64,000 bases of DNA from Candidatus Neomarinimicrobiota bacterium (GTDB lineage Bacteria > Fidelibacterota > UBA2242 > B5-G15): NCBI GenBank assembly GCA_017656425.1, contig JACDNV010000005.1, positions 122,546 through 186,545 of the forward strand, written 5' to 3'. Made by a program: the position numbers and the translations under genes. Below, piece after piece: positions 36,904 through 46,517 of this stretch (the stretch's first letter is position 1; each line of letters begins with the position of its first letter). The notes below the pieces were generated by a model that saw only the letters and a program-made list of their open reading frames with translations, was not told the DNA's origin and ran no database searches.

Positions 36904-37995
36904 TTATTGTCTTATTTTGTAAAACATATAACCCCCTGCAAATAAGTAAATCAGATTAGCGATCCAGACAGATAAAAAAGGGGATAGTACCTTGTGATAG
37001 CCAAGGGATTGCCCGAATTTTACTAATCCGTAGTATATAAAAATTGCAAGCAGGCTAAATCCGGCGCCAAAGGCAATGTCTTTCCTTGGTCTATAAACTG
37101 ATATTGGGATCCCGATGAGTATAACTAGGAAGCATGTCAGTGGGAATGCGTATTTATAATGGAGGTTAACTTCCCACCTAGTTGTGTCATTACCACTTGA
37201 TTTTATCTTTTTTATAAACCTTCTGAGTTCATTGATTTTCATCCCTTCAGGGTCTAATGTCATATATTTTACATCTGCTGGCTTTATACTTAGTTTTATC
37301 AGGCTATCGGTTCCTGTCTTTGCTACTATAGGTTGACCCTCAGAGTCGAGCTCCCGATATACATAATTCTTTATTCGCCAATTTTGCCTTTCGTTGTCCC
37401 AGTGAAGTAATTTTGAGTCAATTCTTTTTAAAAGTCTATTTTCTTCAAAATACTGGATTGAGATTTCTTTCCCGTAACATGCTTCGACGTTGTACCATTT
37501 TATAAATATATTGCAATTTTCAGAGTCCTGGAAGGATAGATCAGTCAGTATATTTTTTTTTCTATATTTTGAACGTTTTAATTCATTTCTTTCAATTTCA
37601 ATTCTTTTTCTATTGGCGGGGATTACTACGTGGTCCTCAAATAAAAAGGAAAAAATTGTGAACATCAACCCAAGAATTAGTATTGGTAGAGAGACTCTGT
37701 ACATACTGATTCCGGCTGATTTTATAGCTGACAGTTCATTATTTTTCTTCATGAAACTTATTGAGAATACTGTTGCAATTAATAGCGACATTGGTAATGC
37801 TATGCTGATGAAAAATGGTAACTGATAAGTATAGTAAAATAATACCATTTTCACAGTTAACTGGTTCTTAATATATATGTCAATTTTTTCAATTAAATCG
37901 ACAATTATAAATATGAATATAAATGTCAATATGACCAAAATAAATAGTTGGAGAAAAGATTTTAGTACAAATTTGTCCAGAACTTTCATTTTCAA
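36904..37995 (-). CDS. LptF/LptG-family permease (lipopolysaccharide export)
   Basis: A 363-residue YjgP/YjgQ-family protein: three N-terminal transmembrane helices (first at ~12-33), the conserved SAIKSAGISMYRVSLPILILG region, a ~150-residue periplasmic beta-jellyroll domain, and three C-terminal helices with KYAFPLTCFLVILIGIPI. LptF and LptG are the membrane half of the LptBFG transporter that extracts LPS. Which of the two this is cannot be decided from the sequence, and no other lpt gene is adjacent. Its stop codon is about 10 bp from the end of the repeat array. Confidence 0.88.
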   Translation of the reverse strand: MKMKVLDKFVLKSFLQLFILVILTFIFIFIIVDLIEKIDIYIKNQLTVKMVLFYYTYQLPFFISIALPMSLLIATVFSISFMKKNNELSAIKSAGISMYRVSLPILILGLMFTIFSFLFEDHVVIPANRKRIEIERNELKRSKYRKKNILTDLSFQDSENCNIFIKWYNVEACYGKEISIQYFEENRLLKRIDSKLLHWDNERQNWRIKNYVYRELDSEGQPIVAKTGTDSLIKLSIKPADVKYMTLDPEGMKINELRRFIKKIKSSGNDTTRWEVNLHYKYAFPLTCFLVILIGIPISVYRPRKDIAFGAGFSLLAIFIYYGLVKFGQSLGYHKVLSPFLSVWIANLIYLFAGGYMFYKIRQ

Positions 37996-38092
37996 AATCT
38001 TATTAATTGGTAAAAATCAGTTAAAATTATCAATTACTTGGTTGATTTAAAATTCATTTCTTTTAATTTATTCGATTAATTTTTTGAGCATT

Positions 38093-39958
38093 ATGATTAA
38101 AAATTTATTTAAACTAATTCTTGTCACAATGTCATTATCATCAGCTATCAGTCCAAGATGGAGTGATGAGTTTCATATAAATTTCCCAAAAATCGTGTTG
38201 AGGAATATCCCATTTAAAGTTGAATTTGAAGTTCCAGATCAATATATACATGAAAGTTTGGTTTATAGAGTTGAGAAGAATATTGATACAGTATTAGTAA
38301 AAAATAAATTTTTTAGTGTAGAAAATTTGATTTTTTCTAAGACTGGAAAGAATATACTTGAAATAACAGCAAAGGATTTCTATAAGAGATATTCTATTCG
38401 CGTTATCCCTGGGTTTATAGCCATTGTCCTTCCGCTGGTTGCGATATTGTTTGCACTTTTGGTAAGGGAGATGATTGTAGCACTATTTACAGGCATTTTT
38501 ATCGGTGTGACAATCATTTATGATTACAATGTTTTTAAAGGATTCCTGTACACTTTGAGTGAATATTTAGTAGAAACGGTGACGAATCAGGAACATGCGA
38601 CAATAATATTGTTTACGCTCTTATTTGGTGGGATGATTGGCGTTATTTCTAAAAATGGTGGTATGAATGGCATTGCTATGTCTGTATCTAAATATGCAAA
38701 TAGTCGTCGTAAAGCTCAGTTAGCAACGCTATTGTTAGGACTATTTATATTTTTTGATGATTACTCGAATACACTGATTGTAGGCAATACAATGAGACCT
38801 TTTACTGATAAAATGAAAATCTCAAGGGAGAAACTTGCATATATCGTAGATTCTACTGCTGCACCAGTTGCATGTTTAGCGTTTATTAGCACATGGTCGG
38901 TTTTCCAGATGAGTCTTCTTGAAATACCTTTTGAAATTTATGGTATTAACAGAAGTCCTTATATAGTTTTTCTAAAATCAATTCCATTTAATTTGTATTG
39001 TTTGTTTGCTATATATGTTGTATTTCTGTTGATCATTTCAAAAAGGGACTTTGGTCCGATGTATGATGCGGAGGTAAGAGCTTATAAAGAGAATAAATTG
39101 TTAAGGGATGATGCCCAACCTTTGATGGATGACTCAAAATTTTATGCTAATAAAATAAAGAGAAAAGAAGGCAAATGGATTGATGGTGCGATACCTATTC
39201 TCGTGGTTATAATTGCAACTGTTATAAGTTTATATTTTACAGGGCTTTCGAATCTGAATGGTAAGTTAAAGAATATCATTAATATAATTGGAAGTTCAGA
39301 TGCTTATTCGAGCCTGTTATGGGCATCGACTGTTGGTGGTATAACGGCGATAATTTTATCTCTTTTTAGAAAACTTTTAACATTGAGGGTGGCTATTGAA
39401 GGATGGTTATTGGGCTTGCGATCTATGTTGCTAGGAGTTATAATACTCGTATTAGCATGGACAATAGGACGGGTTTGTCTTGACCTAAAAACAGCTGATT
39501 ATATAATAAATATAACAAAAAATATTATGAAACCCTGGCTCTTACCTTTTGTTACCTTTACTTCGGCTGCACTTGTGAGTTTTTCCACTGGCACTTCTTG
39601 GGGAACAATGTCGATTCTTGTCCCCCTTATATCACCATTAGCTCTTAGATACACAGATGGTAATCCGGATTCTATAATTTTCCTTTCCAGTTTCGCAGCT
39701 ATATTATCAGGTGCTACATTTGGAGATCATTGCTCGCCCATTTCTGATACGACAATTTTATCCTCAGTGGCTTCGAGTTCAGACCATATTGATCATGTTA
39801 GAACTCAATTACCATATGCGATAACAGTTGCCATTTTTTCTGGTATTCTGGGTTATACTCTATTGGGTTTAGGATTGAATTATTTCATAATAATTTTTAT
39901 TATATCAATGATACTGATTTTAGCTGTTTTTTTAATTGGTAAAGAAATAGATAATTAG
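38093..39958 (+). CDS. NhaC-family Na+/H+ antiporter with N-terminal extracytoplasmic domain
   Basis: A 621-residue protein. The membrane part from residue ~105 has about twelve helices with NhaC/YfjE-type features: FIFFDDYSNTLIVGNTMRP, PVACLAFISTWSVFQ and the late motif FSTGTSWGTMSILVPL with FGDHCSPISDTTILSS. It exchanges sodium for protons or possibly carries another small solute. Before the first antiporter helix there is a leader (residues 1-20) and ~85 residues that look like an Ig-like beta domain, unusual for the family. The ATG at 38093 is preferred to a TTG three codons upstream. It is followed by the CARF gene with a 24-bp gap. Confidence 0.85.
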   Translation: MIKNLFKLILVTMSLSSAISPRWSDEFHINFPKIVLRNIPFKVEFEVPDQYIHESLVYRVEKNIDTVLVKNKFFSVENLIFSKTGKNILEITAKDFYKRYSIRVIPGFIAIVLPLVAILFALLVREMIVALFTGIFIGVTIIYDYNVFKGFLYTLSEYLVETVTNQEHATIILFTLLFGGMIGVISKNGGMNGIAMSVSKYANSRRKAQLATLLLGLFIFFDDYSNTLIVGNTMRPFTDKMKISREKLAYIVDSTAAPVACLAFISTWSVFQMSLLEIPFEIYGINRSPYIVFLKSIPFNLYCLFAIYVVFLLIISKRDFGPMYDAEVRAYKENKLLRDDAQPLMDDSKFYANKIKRKEGKWIDGAIPILVVIIATVISLYFTGLSNLNGKLKNIINIIGSSDAYSSLLWASTVGGITAIILSLFRKLLTLRVAIEGWLLGLRSMLLGVIILVLAWTIGRVCLDLKTADYIINITKNIMKPWLLPFVTFTSAALVSFSTGTSWGTMSILVPLISPLALRYTDGNPDSIIFLSSFAAILSGATFGDHCSPISDTTILSSVASSSDHIDHVRTQLPYAITVAIFSGILGYTLLGLGLNYFIIIFIISMILILAVFLIGKEIDN

Positions 39959-39982
39959 TATTTTTTCAAATGGGAGATTAAT

Positions 39983-41065
39983 ATGCCTTTGTTAGAAGTT
40001 TGTATTGTAAATGATAGTCCAGTAGCGAATTATATAGGAAACCTATTAAAAAAACCTGATGCGGTGGTCTGGATTAAGATGCCGGGGCAAAAAAATAAGA
40101 TATCTAATTTGGAGAGTGTTCTAAGCACTCAGATAAAAGCAGAATTTGAGACCCGAGAGGTTCAGCCAGGAGATATCCATGATTTTATAAAAGTATGCGA
40201 GCAGATTATAAAGGACTACCCACAGTACGATATAATATTGAATGCTTCCGGTGGTGACAGGATTCAGGCGATACTTGCCTACGATATTTTTATGAATGCA
40301 GGGAAAGAAGTTATATTGGTAGATACGGATCATTCCAGAATAGTTGATTTGAAATCCAAGGAAGTTAAATCTTTTCATGCAGCACTTACTGTGAATGAAT
40401 ATGCTGCACTATACGGTGTGAAAGTTTTATCAGGTACACGCTTTGATCCAGAGATTGGGAAGAGAAGTAGTTTGACATATTTTTTGGGAAATAATATAGA
40501 GAAGATTGTTCTTTTCATAGATAAGGTAAGAGCAGAGTGGAATGAACTGGGAGAAGAAAAACCTTCCAGACAGTGGAAACTGAATGATCGTTTCATAAAA
40601 TTTACTATTAATTATGATGCTGAAAAAAAGGCGATGAAATTTAGGTATGGTCAGCAAGACAACGTTAAAACCTGTGAGATAGGAGGAAATGCCTATTCAT
40701 ATATTTTCAATGGTGGATGGTTGAGGGAGCTGGTTTTTCTCAGAGTGCATAGGTCTCAATATGATGATATAAGACTTGATGTTAAGCTTGACAGAAGCTC
40801 TCACTCACTTAGTCCAAAGGCAGAAGCAATTATTGATATCGCAATGCTAAGAGGGTGTAAATTTTATATATTTCAATGTTTTTCCTATCCTATAACAAGG
40901 GAATCTTTTATAGCCTTGAGATCTATTATTCATACAATAAATTTATTTAATGCTCAAGGTTATATATTCGTATCACATCAGCCAAATAGAAGTTTTATAG
41001 AAAATGCACGTGACAATGGTCTTCACGTAATTTCGGGAAAGTACATTGCAAACTTTAATATTTAA
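39983..41065 (+). CDS. Card1/Can2-like (DUF1887) CARF protein with degenerate nuclease site
   Basis: A 360-residue protein with the DUF1887 layout. The N-terminal CARF-like Rossmann domain has NASGGDRIQAILAYDIF (~residues 87-103) and ILVDTDHSRIVDL, then LTVNEYAALYGVKVL, like the linker of Card1. The C-terminal PD-(D/E)XK-like domain starts NGGWLRELVF with E249, then DIRLDVKL and AIIDIAMLRGCKFYIFQCF. The first acidic residue and D285 are kept, but the E-x-K dyad reads Q298-C-F300, so nuclease activity is probably lost. Card1/Can2 are cyclic-oligoadenylate-activated effectors of type III CRISPR systems, but no cas genes or CRISPR array are near. It converges with the EamA gene, overlapping by 4 bp. 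Confidence 0.8.
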   Translation: MPLLEVCIVNDSPVANYIGNLLKKPDAVVWIKMPGQKNKISNLESVLSTQIKAEFETREVQPGDIHDFIKVCEQIIKDYPQYDIILNASGGDRIQAILAYDIFMNAGKEVILVDTDHSRIVDLKSKEVKSFHAALTVNEYAALYGVKVLSGTRFDPEIGKRSSLTYFLGNNIEKIVLFIDKVRAEWNELGEEKPSRQWKLNDRFIKFTINYDAEKKAMKFRYGQQDNVKTCEIGGNAYSYIFNGGWLRELVFLRVHRSQYDDIRLDVKLDRSSHSLSPKAEAIIDIAMLRGCKFYIFQCFSYPITRESFIALRSIIHTINLFNAQGYIFVSHQPNRSFIENARDNGLHVISGKYIANFNI

Positions 41066-41925
41066 AAAAGTGTAATAAGCAATCCACCAGTTAATATAAT
41101 TATACCACCAATTAATCTTTCTTTTATATTCTTTTCATTAAAAAATATCCAGCCAAACAGGATGGCAAAAAGAAGTGAGAAGCGTTTTAAAGAAATCATG
41201 TATGCAACCTGAATTTTTGAAATAGCTATAAAGTGAGTGATAGCCATTATCGCCATAAAAATTCCAATCATAATGTAGCTTTTGCTTCTTTTTAATATTT
41301 TTATATTCTTTTTTTTCGCCTCCATTATCGCAATTGGGGTAAAGAATATAGCAAGTAATGTAAAATAAAATGTCGACATAATAATAGCGTTGGAGTGTTG
41401 AATAGCTAGTTTCCCCAAGGTACCGGTAATTGAATATATTATTGCTACTAAAAACATTAGGAGTGAACCTTTATTCTTAAATATCGCTTTAAATGGTTCT
41501 AAAAAGCCATATCTAGCTCTATCAAGCTGGAGTATGTAAGTCCCCAGTGATACAAGAATCACACCGATGATCCCGTTGACAGAAAGAGTTTCGCCAAGAA
41601 TTATTCTGGGTAGAAATAGTAAAAATATAGGTGTTAGTCCGAGATAGGGGACCGTAAGAGACAGAGGTGCCACTTTTATAGCATACATATACATATATGT
41701 TGATAGTAAATCCATGGCTACGCACAGAATAATAGCGATCCAGAAGGTTAGATCGAGTGATGGTATTTTGGTAAAGAAGAGTGTAGGGAGTAAAAAGGGT
41801 AAAGCAAATGCCTCACGTACCCATGCTATGATCAATGGTGATGAGAATTGAGATTCTTTCTTTGATACTGTGTCGGCAGCAGCAAAAAATAAACCTGATG
41901 TGATTGATAATATGTACCAGATCAT
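41062..41925 (-). CDS. EamA/DMT-superfamily transporter
   Basis: A 287-residue membrane protein with ten hydrophobic segments arranged as two five-helix EamA repeats (first repeat ending LGETLSVNGIIGVILVSLGTYIL, second ending FNEKNIKERLIGGIIILTGGLLI). The drug/metabolite transporter superfamily exports or imports small organic compounds; the substrate is not deducible. It converges with the CARF gene. No terminator is visible at its end. Confidence 0.88.
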   Translation of the reverse strand: MIWYILSITSGLFFAAADTVSKKESQFSSPLIIAWVREAFALPFLLPTLFFTKIPSLDLTFWIAIILCVAMDLLSTYMYMYAIKVAPLSLTVPYLGLTPIFLLFLPRIILGETLSVNGIIGVILVSLGTYILQLDRARYGFLEPFKAIFKNKGSLLMFLVAIIYSITGTLGKLAIQHSNAIIMSTFYFTLLAIFFTPIAIMEAKKKNIKILKRSKSYIMIGIFMAIMAITHFIAISKIQVAYMISLKRFSLLFAILFGWIFFNEKNIKERLIGGIIILTGGLLITLF

Positions 41926-41980
41926 AACTATACCATAAAACAGAGATGAAAAATAAGTTTTAAACGTTATAAATCAAAAT

Positions 41981-42025
41981 AAAAAAGAAAAGGGAAGCCT
42001 TATTATTGGGCTTGGGCTTCCCTTT
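41981..42025 (-). terminator. Rho-independent terminator of the DUF5916 gene
   Basis: On the minus strand AAAGGGAAGCC (complement of 42015-42025) pairs with GGCTTCCCTTT (complement of 41989-41999) around a 15-nt loop, followed by a T-rich run (complement of 41981-41990). It starts 20 nt after the stop of the DUF5916 gene. Confidence 0.85.
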
Positions 42026-42044
42026 CTCGGGGTGGGGGTAGAAG

Positions 42045-44687
42045 CTAAAAATTTATCAGGTAACTTAGTTTTAGCATTATAGTATTAAATGGTGCTGCTT
42101 TTCTCAAAGATTTTAATTCTCTATCAAAATCAAATATCCCGAAACTATCGTAAGAATCAATATTCTGAGACCAAACTATGTAAAGAAGCGAGCCAGGTGA
42201 GTATTCCCATCGTATTACAAAGTTTGATCTATATTGCCTATAGTTAAAATTGGGATTATCAAAAGATATATCGGTATTACCATCTGTATCAATATCAATA
42301 TTATAAACCTCATTTTCCTCATCGTAGTTTATTTGCGAAGGTGAGTAGGTGTAAAATCTTTTATCAAACTTATCAGCTCTTGGGTTGTTTACCTCTTTAA
42401 ATTCTGAGTATTTTCCAGTAGCTATGAATGGTTCACAGTAAAATTGAAGAGAAAGATTTGGAGTGAGGGTATAATCCAATCGCATTTGGCATGAGATAAC
42501 TTTTTGTTCTATTTTAGAAAATACGTAGTGATTTTTATTATCTACTTCAAAGCAATCTACCCACATCCAATTATTAACAGCGATTCTATAGGATGGTTCA
42601 ATGGAAATTCTCATGTTTTGATGCGGACGAAGTGTCAAGTGAGGATTTATCCACCTGCTATAGGAATTATCTTTACTCTTTGATTGCCCGAGGAAAACGT
42701 TCCCTGCTATATTTTTTCTGTAATCAGATTTAATACCAAACCAGAAGTTATGACTTCTTGGATATTTAATAGAAGGACCTCCTCTTAATGCATTTGTTGA
42801 AATACCACTTAATTCAATGTTATAACCTGTGTGTAGTTCCCAGTAGTTTTTGAACTCAATATGAAAATTGACATTGCCTCCATTACCAAGATTAATTTTT
42901 TCAAAATTGAAAGCTGACCATTGGTTGAAATTAATCTGGTATTCTCTATAGAAATATTTTGGATTTGTTTGAACAAATGCCACCCATGTAAAATGGATAA
43001 TTTGGTCAACCTGTTGCATATATCCGAGGTCATTTATCTCAAAACCTGGACTGGAGGTGACAAGACCTGAGGCAAATCTAAAATGTCCTCCTGCTATTTT
43101 ACCAAAAGCTATTTTATTAGCATATCCTGTAAGGAATGTTCTATTGGAATCAAGATTTACATGTTTTGCATCCGGTCTTTGAAAGTACCTTGCCGAACTT
43201 TGCTGGGTCTCTATCATAGCTTCATTTGAGCCATGGACATATGAATATGCCAGTGCAAAGTCAATCATGTAATTTCTATTCCAGAATAAGTTGGTGAAAT
43301 CAAATCCCATAGTTAGAGCTCTGTCTCGTAAAAAATTAAGTGCAGGATCATCAATCTTTCGGTATGTATAAGTTAAAATTCCCCCGAGAGTTGTATTTCC
43401 ATTTCTAAAGTCCTTTTGAAGTCTTGCAACTGTATAATTCGTCATCGGTTCAACAACCTCTTTCTCTTTTCTACCTGATTTATATCTTATATACGCGTAT
43501 TCACGGTCAGTTTGTGCATTGAGTATTCCAATTGATATTCCATTATTTGTTTTACCGGTGACTTTACTTGCGAAAAGAATTGTTGTCCAGTCGGGTTGAT
43601 TACAGTAGACAGTATCAGAGCTTATGTCGGATTCTACATCTCGCTGAGGAGCTCGTCCTATTCTCCTTGAATAGAATAGGGAGTTTCGAGATAGATCTCC
43701 GTCGCCAATGCCAAGTGAGAAATTAAAAATATTTCTGCCTTCTATAAAAAATGGTCTTTTTTCAGGATAGAACGTTTCAAACGCCGTTAAGTTTAAAACA
43801 CCTGGATCAGCCTCTACCTGACCAAAGTCAGGATTAACAGTCATATCCATAGTTAGATTATTTGTAATACCAATTTTTGCGTCTAATCCAAAGTTTCTTA
43901 AAATATCGTAATTGTTTTTATGTACTTCTGTCCTTAAAAGATTGGATAAGTTAATACCGCCAAGAGTATATGGGTATAGGTAAATTCTTTTTTGCCTTGG
44001 TATATCTGTGATTCCAATTAGGTTTCCATAGTGACTAACCCATCCAGTTTCATTTTTTGACCAATAAGTCCAATACTGTCTCTCATTCTTCCTGGCAATT
44101 TGTCTATAAACCTGTATACCCCACTGTCCTGTGTTATTATTAGAAAATCTCAACTCTTTCATAGGAATCTTGAATTCTACAAACCATCCGTTAGTATCAA
44201 TTCTTGTATCACAAAACCATATAGGGTCCCAGCTCCGATCACTATTATTATCATCGAATCTAATCATATCCATTTTAACACCTATAGGATTTATCCGGAA
44301 TTCGAAAGCTGTCCTGTTGTCATTGTAGCTGTCGATTGATACTGCGACCCAATCCGATGAAGAGTAAGAATCTCTTCGGGTAAGATATGCCTTTATTTTG
44401 TCTGGTTTCGAATCATAACAATAAACAAAGACATATAAAAATTTATTATCATAAGCTACCTGAAAATAAGTTGGTTCAGAACCAGGTTTCCCCTCCTCAG
44501 GTTCCCTTTGAATAAAACCTCCTGCTTTCTGTGCTCTTTGCCAGACAGGATCATCAGGTTTACCGTCAATTATTATTACTTCCCCAGGCATAAGCTTTTC
44601 TGCCTTTATTGTCTTTTCCGAGGGGAAAAGCTCAGAATAAACTATTGTTAAAAAAAGTAACCAGATAATTTCAAGTTTTCTTATCAT
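42045..44687 (-). CDS. Outer-membrane protein with CBM9/DOMON-like domain and DUF5916 barrel
   Basis: An 880-residue protein. A signal peptide precedes a CBM9-like domain with IIIDGKPDDPVWQRAQKAGG (residues ~37-56) and DNRTAFEFRINPIGVK, followed by the DUF5916 region: LTMDMTVNPDFGQVEADPGV and FYPEKRPFFIEGRNIF, then many aromatic-rich strands to the C-terminal MLKLSYLINF, ending in Phe as outer-membrane barrels do. The family is common in Bacteroidetes and Gemmatimonadetes-like genomes; a polysaccharide- or peptide-related surface role is assumed but unproven. A strong terminator follows. Confidence 0.88.
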   Translation of the reverse strand: MIRKLEIIWLLFLTIVYSELFPSEKTIKAEKLMPGEVIIIDGKPDDPVWQRAQKAGGFIQREPEEGKPGSEPTYFQVAYDNKFLYVFVYCYDSKPDKIKAYLTRRDSYSSSDWVAVSIDSYNDNRTAFEFRINPIGVKMDMIRFDDNNSDRSWDPIWFCDTRIDTNGWFVEFKIPMKELRFSNNNTGQWGIQVYRQIARKNERQYWTYWSKNETGWVSHYGNLIGITDIPRQKRIYLYPYTLGGINLSNLLRTEVHKNNYDILRNFGLDAKIGITNNLTMDMTVNPDFGQVEADPGVLNLTAFETFYPEKRPFFIEGRNIFNFSLGIGDGDLSRNSLFYSRRIGRAPQRDVESDISSDTVYCNQPDWTTILFASKVTGKTNNGISIGILNAQTDREYAYIRYKSGRKEKEVVEPMTNYTVARLQKDFRNGNTTLGGILTYTYRKIDDPALNFLRDRALTMGFDFTNLFWNRNYMIDFALAYSYVHGSNEAMIETQQSSARYFQRPDAKHVNLDSNRTFLTGYANKIAFGKIAGGHFRFASGLVTSSPGFEINDLGYMQQVDQIIHFTWVAFVQTNPKYFYREYQINFNQWSAFNFEKINLGNGGNVNFHIEFKNYWELHTGYNIELSGISTNALRGGPSIKYPRSHNFWFGIKSDYRKNIAGNVFLGQSKSKDNSYSRWINPHLTLRPHQNMRISIEPSYRIAVNNWMWVDCFEVDNKNHYVFSKIEQKVISCQMRLDYTLTPNLSLQFYCEPFIATGKYSEFKEVNNPRADKFDKRFYTYSPSQINYDEENEVYNIDIDTDGNTDISFDNPNFNYRQYRSNFVIRWEYSPGSLLYIVWSQNIDSYDSFGIFDFDRELKSLRKAAPFNTIMLKLSYLINF

Positions 44688-44791
44688 TATATATAACCTC
44701 TTTTGTTTTCAATTTTCGTAAATGGGACTAAATAAAGTGGTCAAAAGTTGCCCGTGTAATTTAATAAATAATTTCTTTCTATTTCTTTTTC

Positions 44792-44820
44792 TTGTGATTT
44801 AATATTAACTGTTATATTTT
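44792..44820 (+). promoter_or_regulatory. Weak candidate promoter of the GH1 gene
   Basis: TTGTGA (44792-44797) and TATTTT (44815-44820) with 17-bp spacing lie 30 nt before the GH1 start. AT-rich context makes chance matches likely. Confidence 0.3.
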
Positions 44821-44850
44821 AAAAGTTATTTTATTGAAAAAAGTGATTTT

Positions 44851-46275
44851 ATGCTATTGATTATATATCTAATCCTTTTAATAATACTAATTTCAATATA
44901 TTTAAACTTAAAATATCCAGCCATTTCATGGGATTTAAAAAATATTGATAAGAGAGATTTAATTTTCCCTAATGATTTCCTGTGGGGTGTTGCAACATCT
45001 GCACATCAGGTAGAAGGTAATTGTACGAGCAATGATTGGTTTCTATGGGAAAATAGTATTGATGAGGAAGGTTGTCCAAGAGTAAGATTTGGACATAGAT
45101 CAGGTTTATCATGCGATCACTGGAATAGATATAAGGAAGATATAAAGCTTATAAAAGAGCTTGGTTGTAATTCCTATAGATTTTCAATAGAATGGAGTAA
45201 GGTAGAACCAGAAAGAGGAATATGGTCTCGGGAGGCTTTGGATCATTATAAAGCTCTTTGTGAAGGACTTAGGGATTCAGAAATTAAACCTTTTGTGACA
45301 TTACATCATTTTACAAATCCGATCTGGATCTGGGAGATAGGTGGTTTTGAGAATAGAGATACGGTGGATTACTTTATAGATTATGTTGCGAAGGTTGTGG
45401 ATGAACTGAAAGAATATGTTGATTTCTGGATGACTTTTAATGAACCACTAGTTTATGTAATTATGGGCTGGATATATGGTAAATTTCCACCAGGGAAAAA
45501 GGATTTAATACTATCAGTCGAGGTATTAATGAATATTTTAGAGGCTCATTGTCTTGCATACAGGACTATTCACGAGCTGGATAATGTTGATAGTGATGGT
45601 GATGGAATAAACTGTAGCGTCGGTATAGCCAAAAGTGCTCAGATATTTGATCCATATCGTAGATGGTATTTACCCGATTGGATTGTGTTTTATTACTTGG
45701 ATAATTTCTTTAATGAATCTTTTATCGAGTCATTATTAACGGGTGAATATAGATTACATATTCCATTTAAAGTAAATCTTAAGAAAAGTATTCCAGGTTT
45801 GAAATATTCATATGATTGGATAGGAATTAATTACTACACACGAATATTGTGCGGTTTTTCATTAAAGAGACAGTGGGGATTGTTGCTGGAAAATACAAAG
45901 AGTCTACCGATATCGGATATGAACTGGACAGTATATCCTCAGGGATTATATCGGACTCTTATAAAATATCGGAAACTCGGGGTACCTATTTTTATTACTG
46001 AAAATGGTATAGCAACGGAGAATAAAAATCTAAGGAGAGATTTTATTTTATATCATGTTGACGCTATGCATGAAGCACTTCTTGATGGAGTTGATATTAG
46101 AGGTTATTTTTATTGGTCATTGATGGATAATTTTGAATGGGCTGAGGGTTTTACTAAAAGATTTGGATTGTATCATGTGGATTTTAAAACTTTGAAGCGC
46201 AGGCTCAAAGAGGGTAGTAATATTTATAAAGAAATTATTCAATTAAATAGGCAAAAGGAGTTTTGTGAAAAGTAA
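44851..46275 (+). CDS. Membrane-anchored family 1 glycoside hydrolase
   Basis: A 474-residue GH1 beta-glycosidase. FLWGVATSAHQVEG opens the TIM barrel; the acid/base is E198 in WMTFNEP and the nucleophile E384 in FITENG; the late SLMDNFEWAEGF motif is the aglycone-site region. Unlike most GH1 enzymes it starts with a hydrophobic helix (residues 1-21) without a cleavage site, so it is probably anchored in the inner membrane facing either side. Typical substrates are beta-linked disaccharides. It precedes the repeat element and the murQ/PGM sugar genes. Confidence 0.9.
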   Translation: MLLIIYLILLIILISIYLNLKYPAISWDLKNIDKRDLIFPNDFLWGVATSAHQVEGNCTSNDWFLWENSIDEEGCPRVRFGHRSGLSCDHWNRYKEDIKLIKELGCNSYRFSIEWSKVEPERGIWSREALDHYKALCEGLRDSEIKPFVTLHHFTNPIWIWEIGGFENRDTVDYFIDYVAKVVDELKEYVDFWMTFNEPLVYVIMGWIYGKFPPGKKDLILSVEVLMNILEAHCLAYRTIHELDNVDSDGDGINCSVGIAKSAQIFDPYRRWYLPDWIVFYYLDNFFNESFIESLLTGEYRLHIPFKVNLKKSIPGLKYSYDWIGINYYTRILCGFSLKRQWGLLLENTKSLPISDMNWTVYPQGLYRTLIKYRKLGVPIFITENGIATENKNLRRDFILYHVDAMHEALLDGVDIRGYFYWSLMDNFEWAEGFTKRFGLYHVDFKTLKRRLKEGSNIYKEIIQLNRQKEFCEK

Positions 46276-46517
46276 TACTCTGATTATCTTATTGTTAGAT
46301 TTTTACCAAGTTGAATTTACTTACTAATTATAGGCGAGTGTTATACTTGGTTGATTTGATAAGTCGAAGATGCATTATCGTTGCTGATCTAATCCCTGAT
46401 GGTTGTGCAATAGTGCTTAATATGAATATGGCCTATAATGAGAGAAACAGTCTTTACTCTGACGTGTAGATTCTGGTAATAAAAATTATTTAGCTGGCTA
46501 AAGGAGTATATAGGGTG

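Noticed and set aside
46300..46469. Short open frame (about 56 codons) upstream of the S23 element
   Set aside because: No recognisable family, no ribosome-binding site and AT-rich context; may be a decayed fragment.
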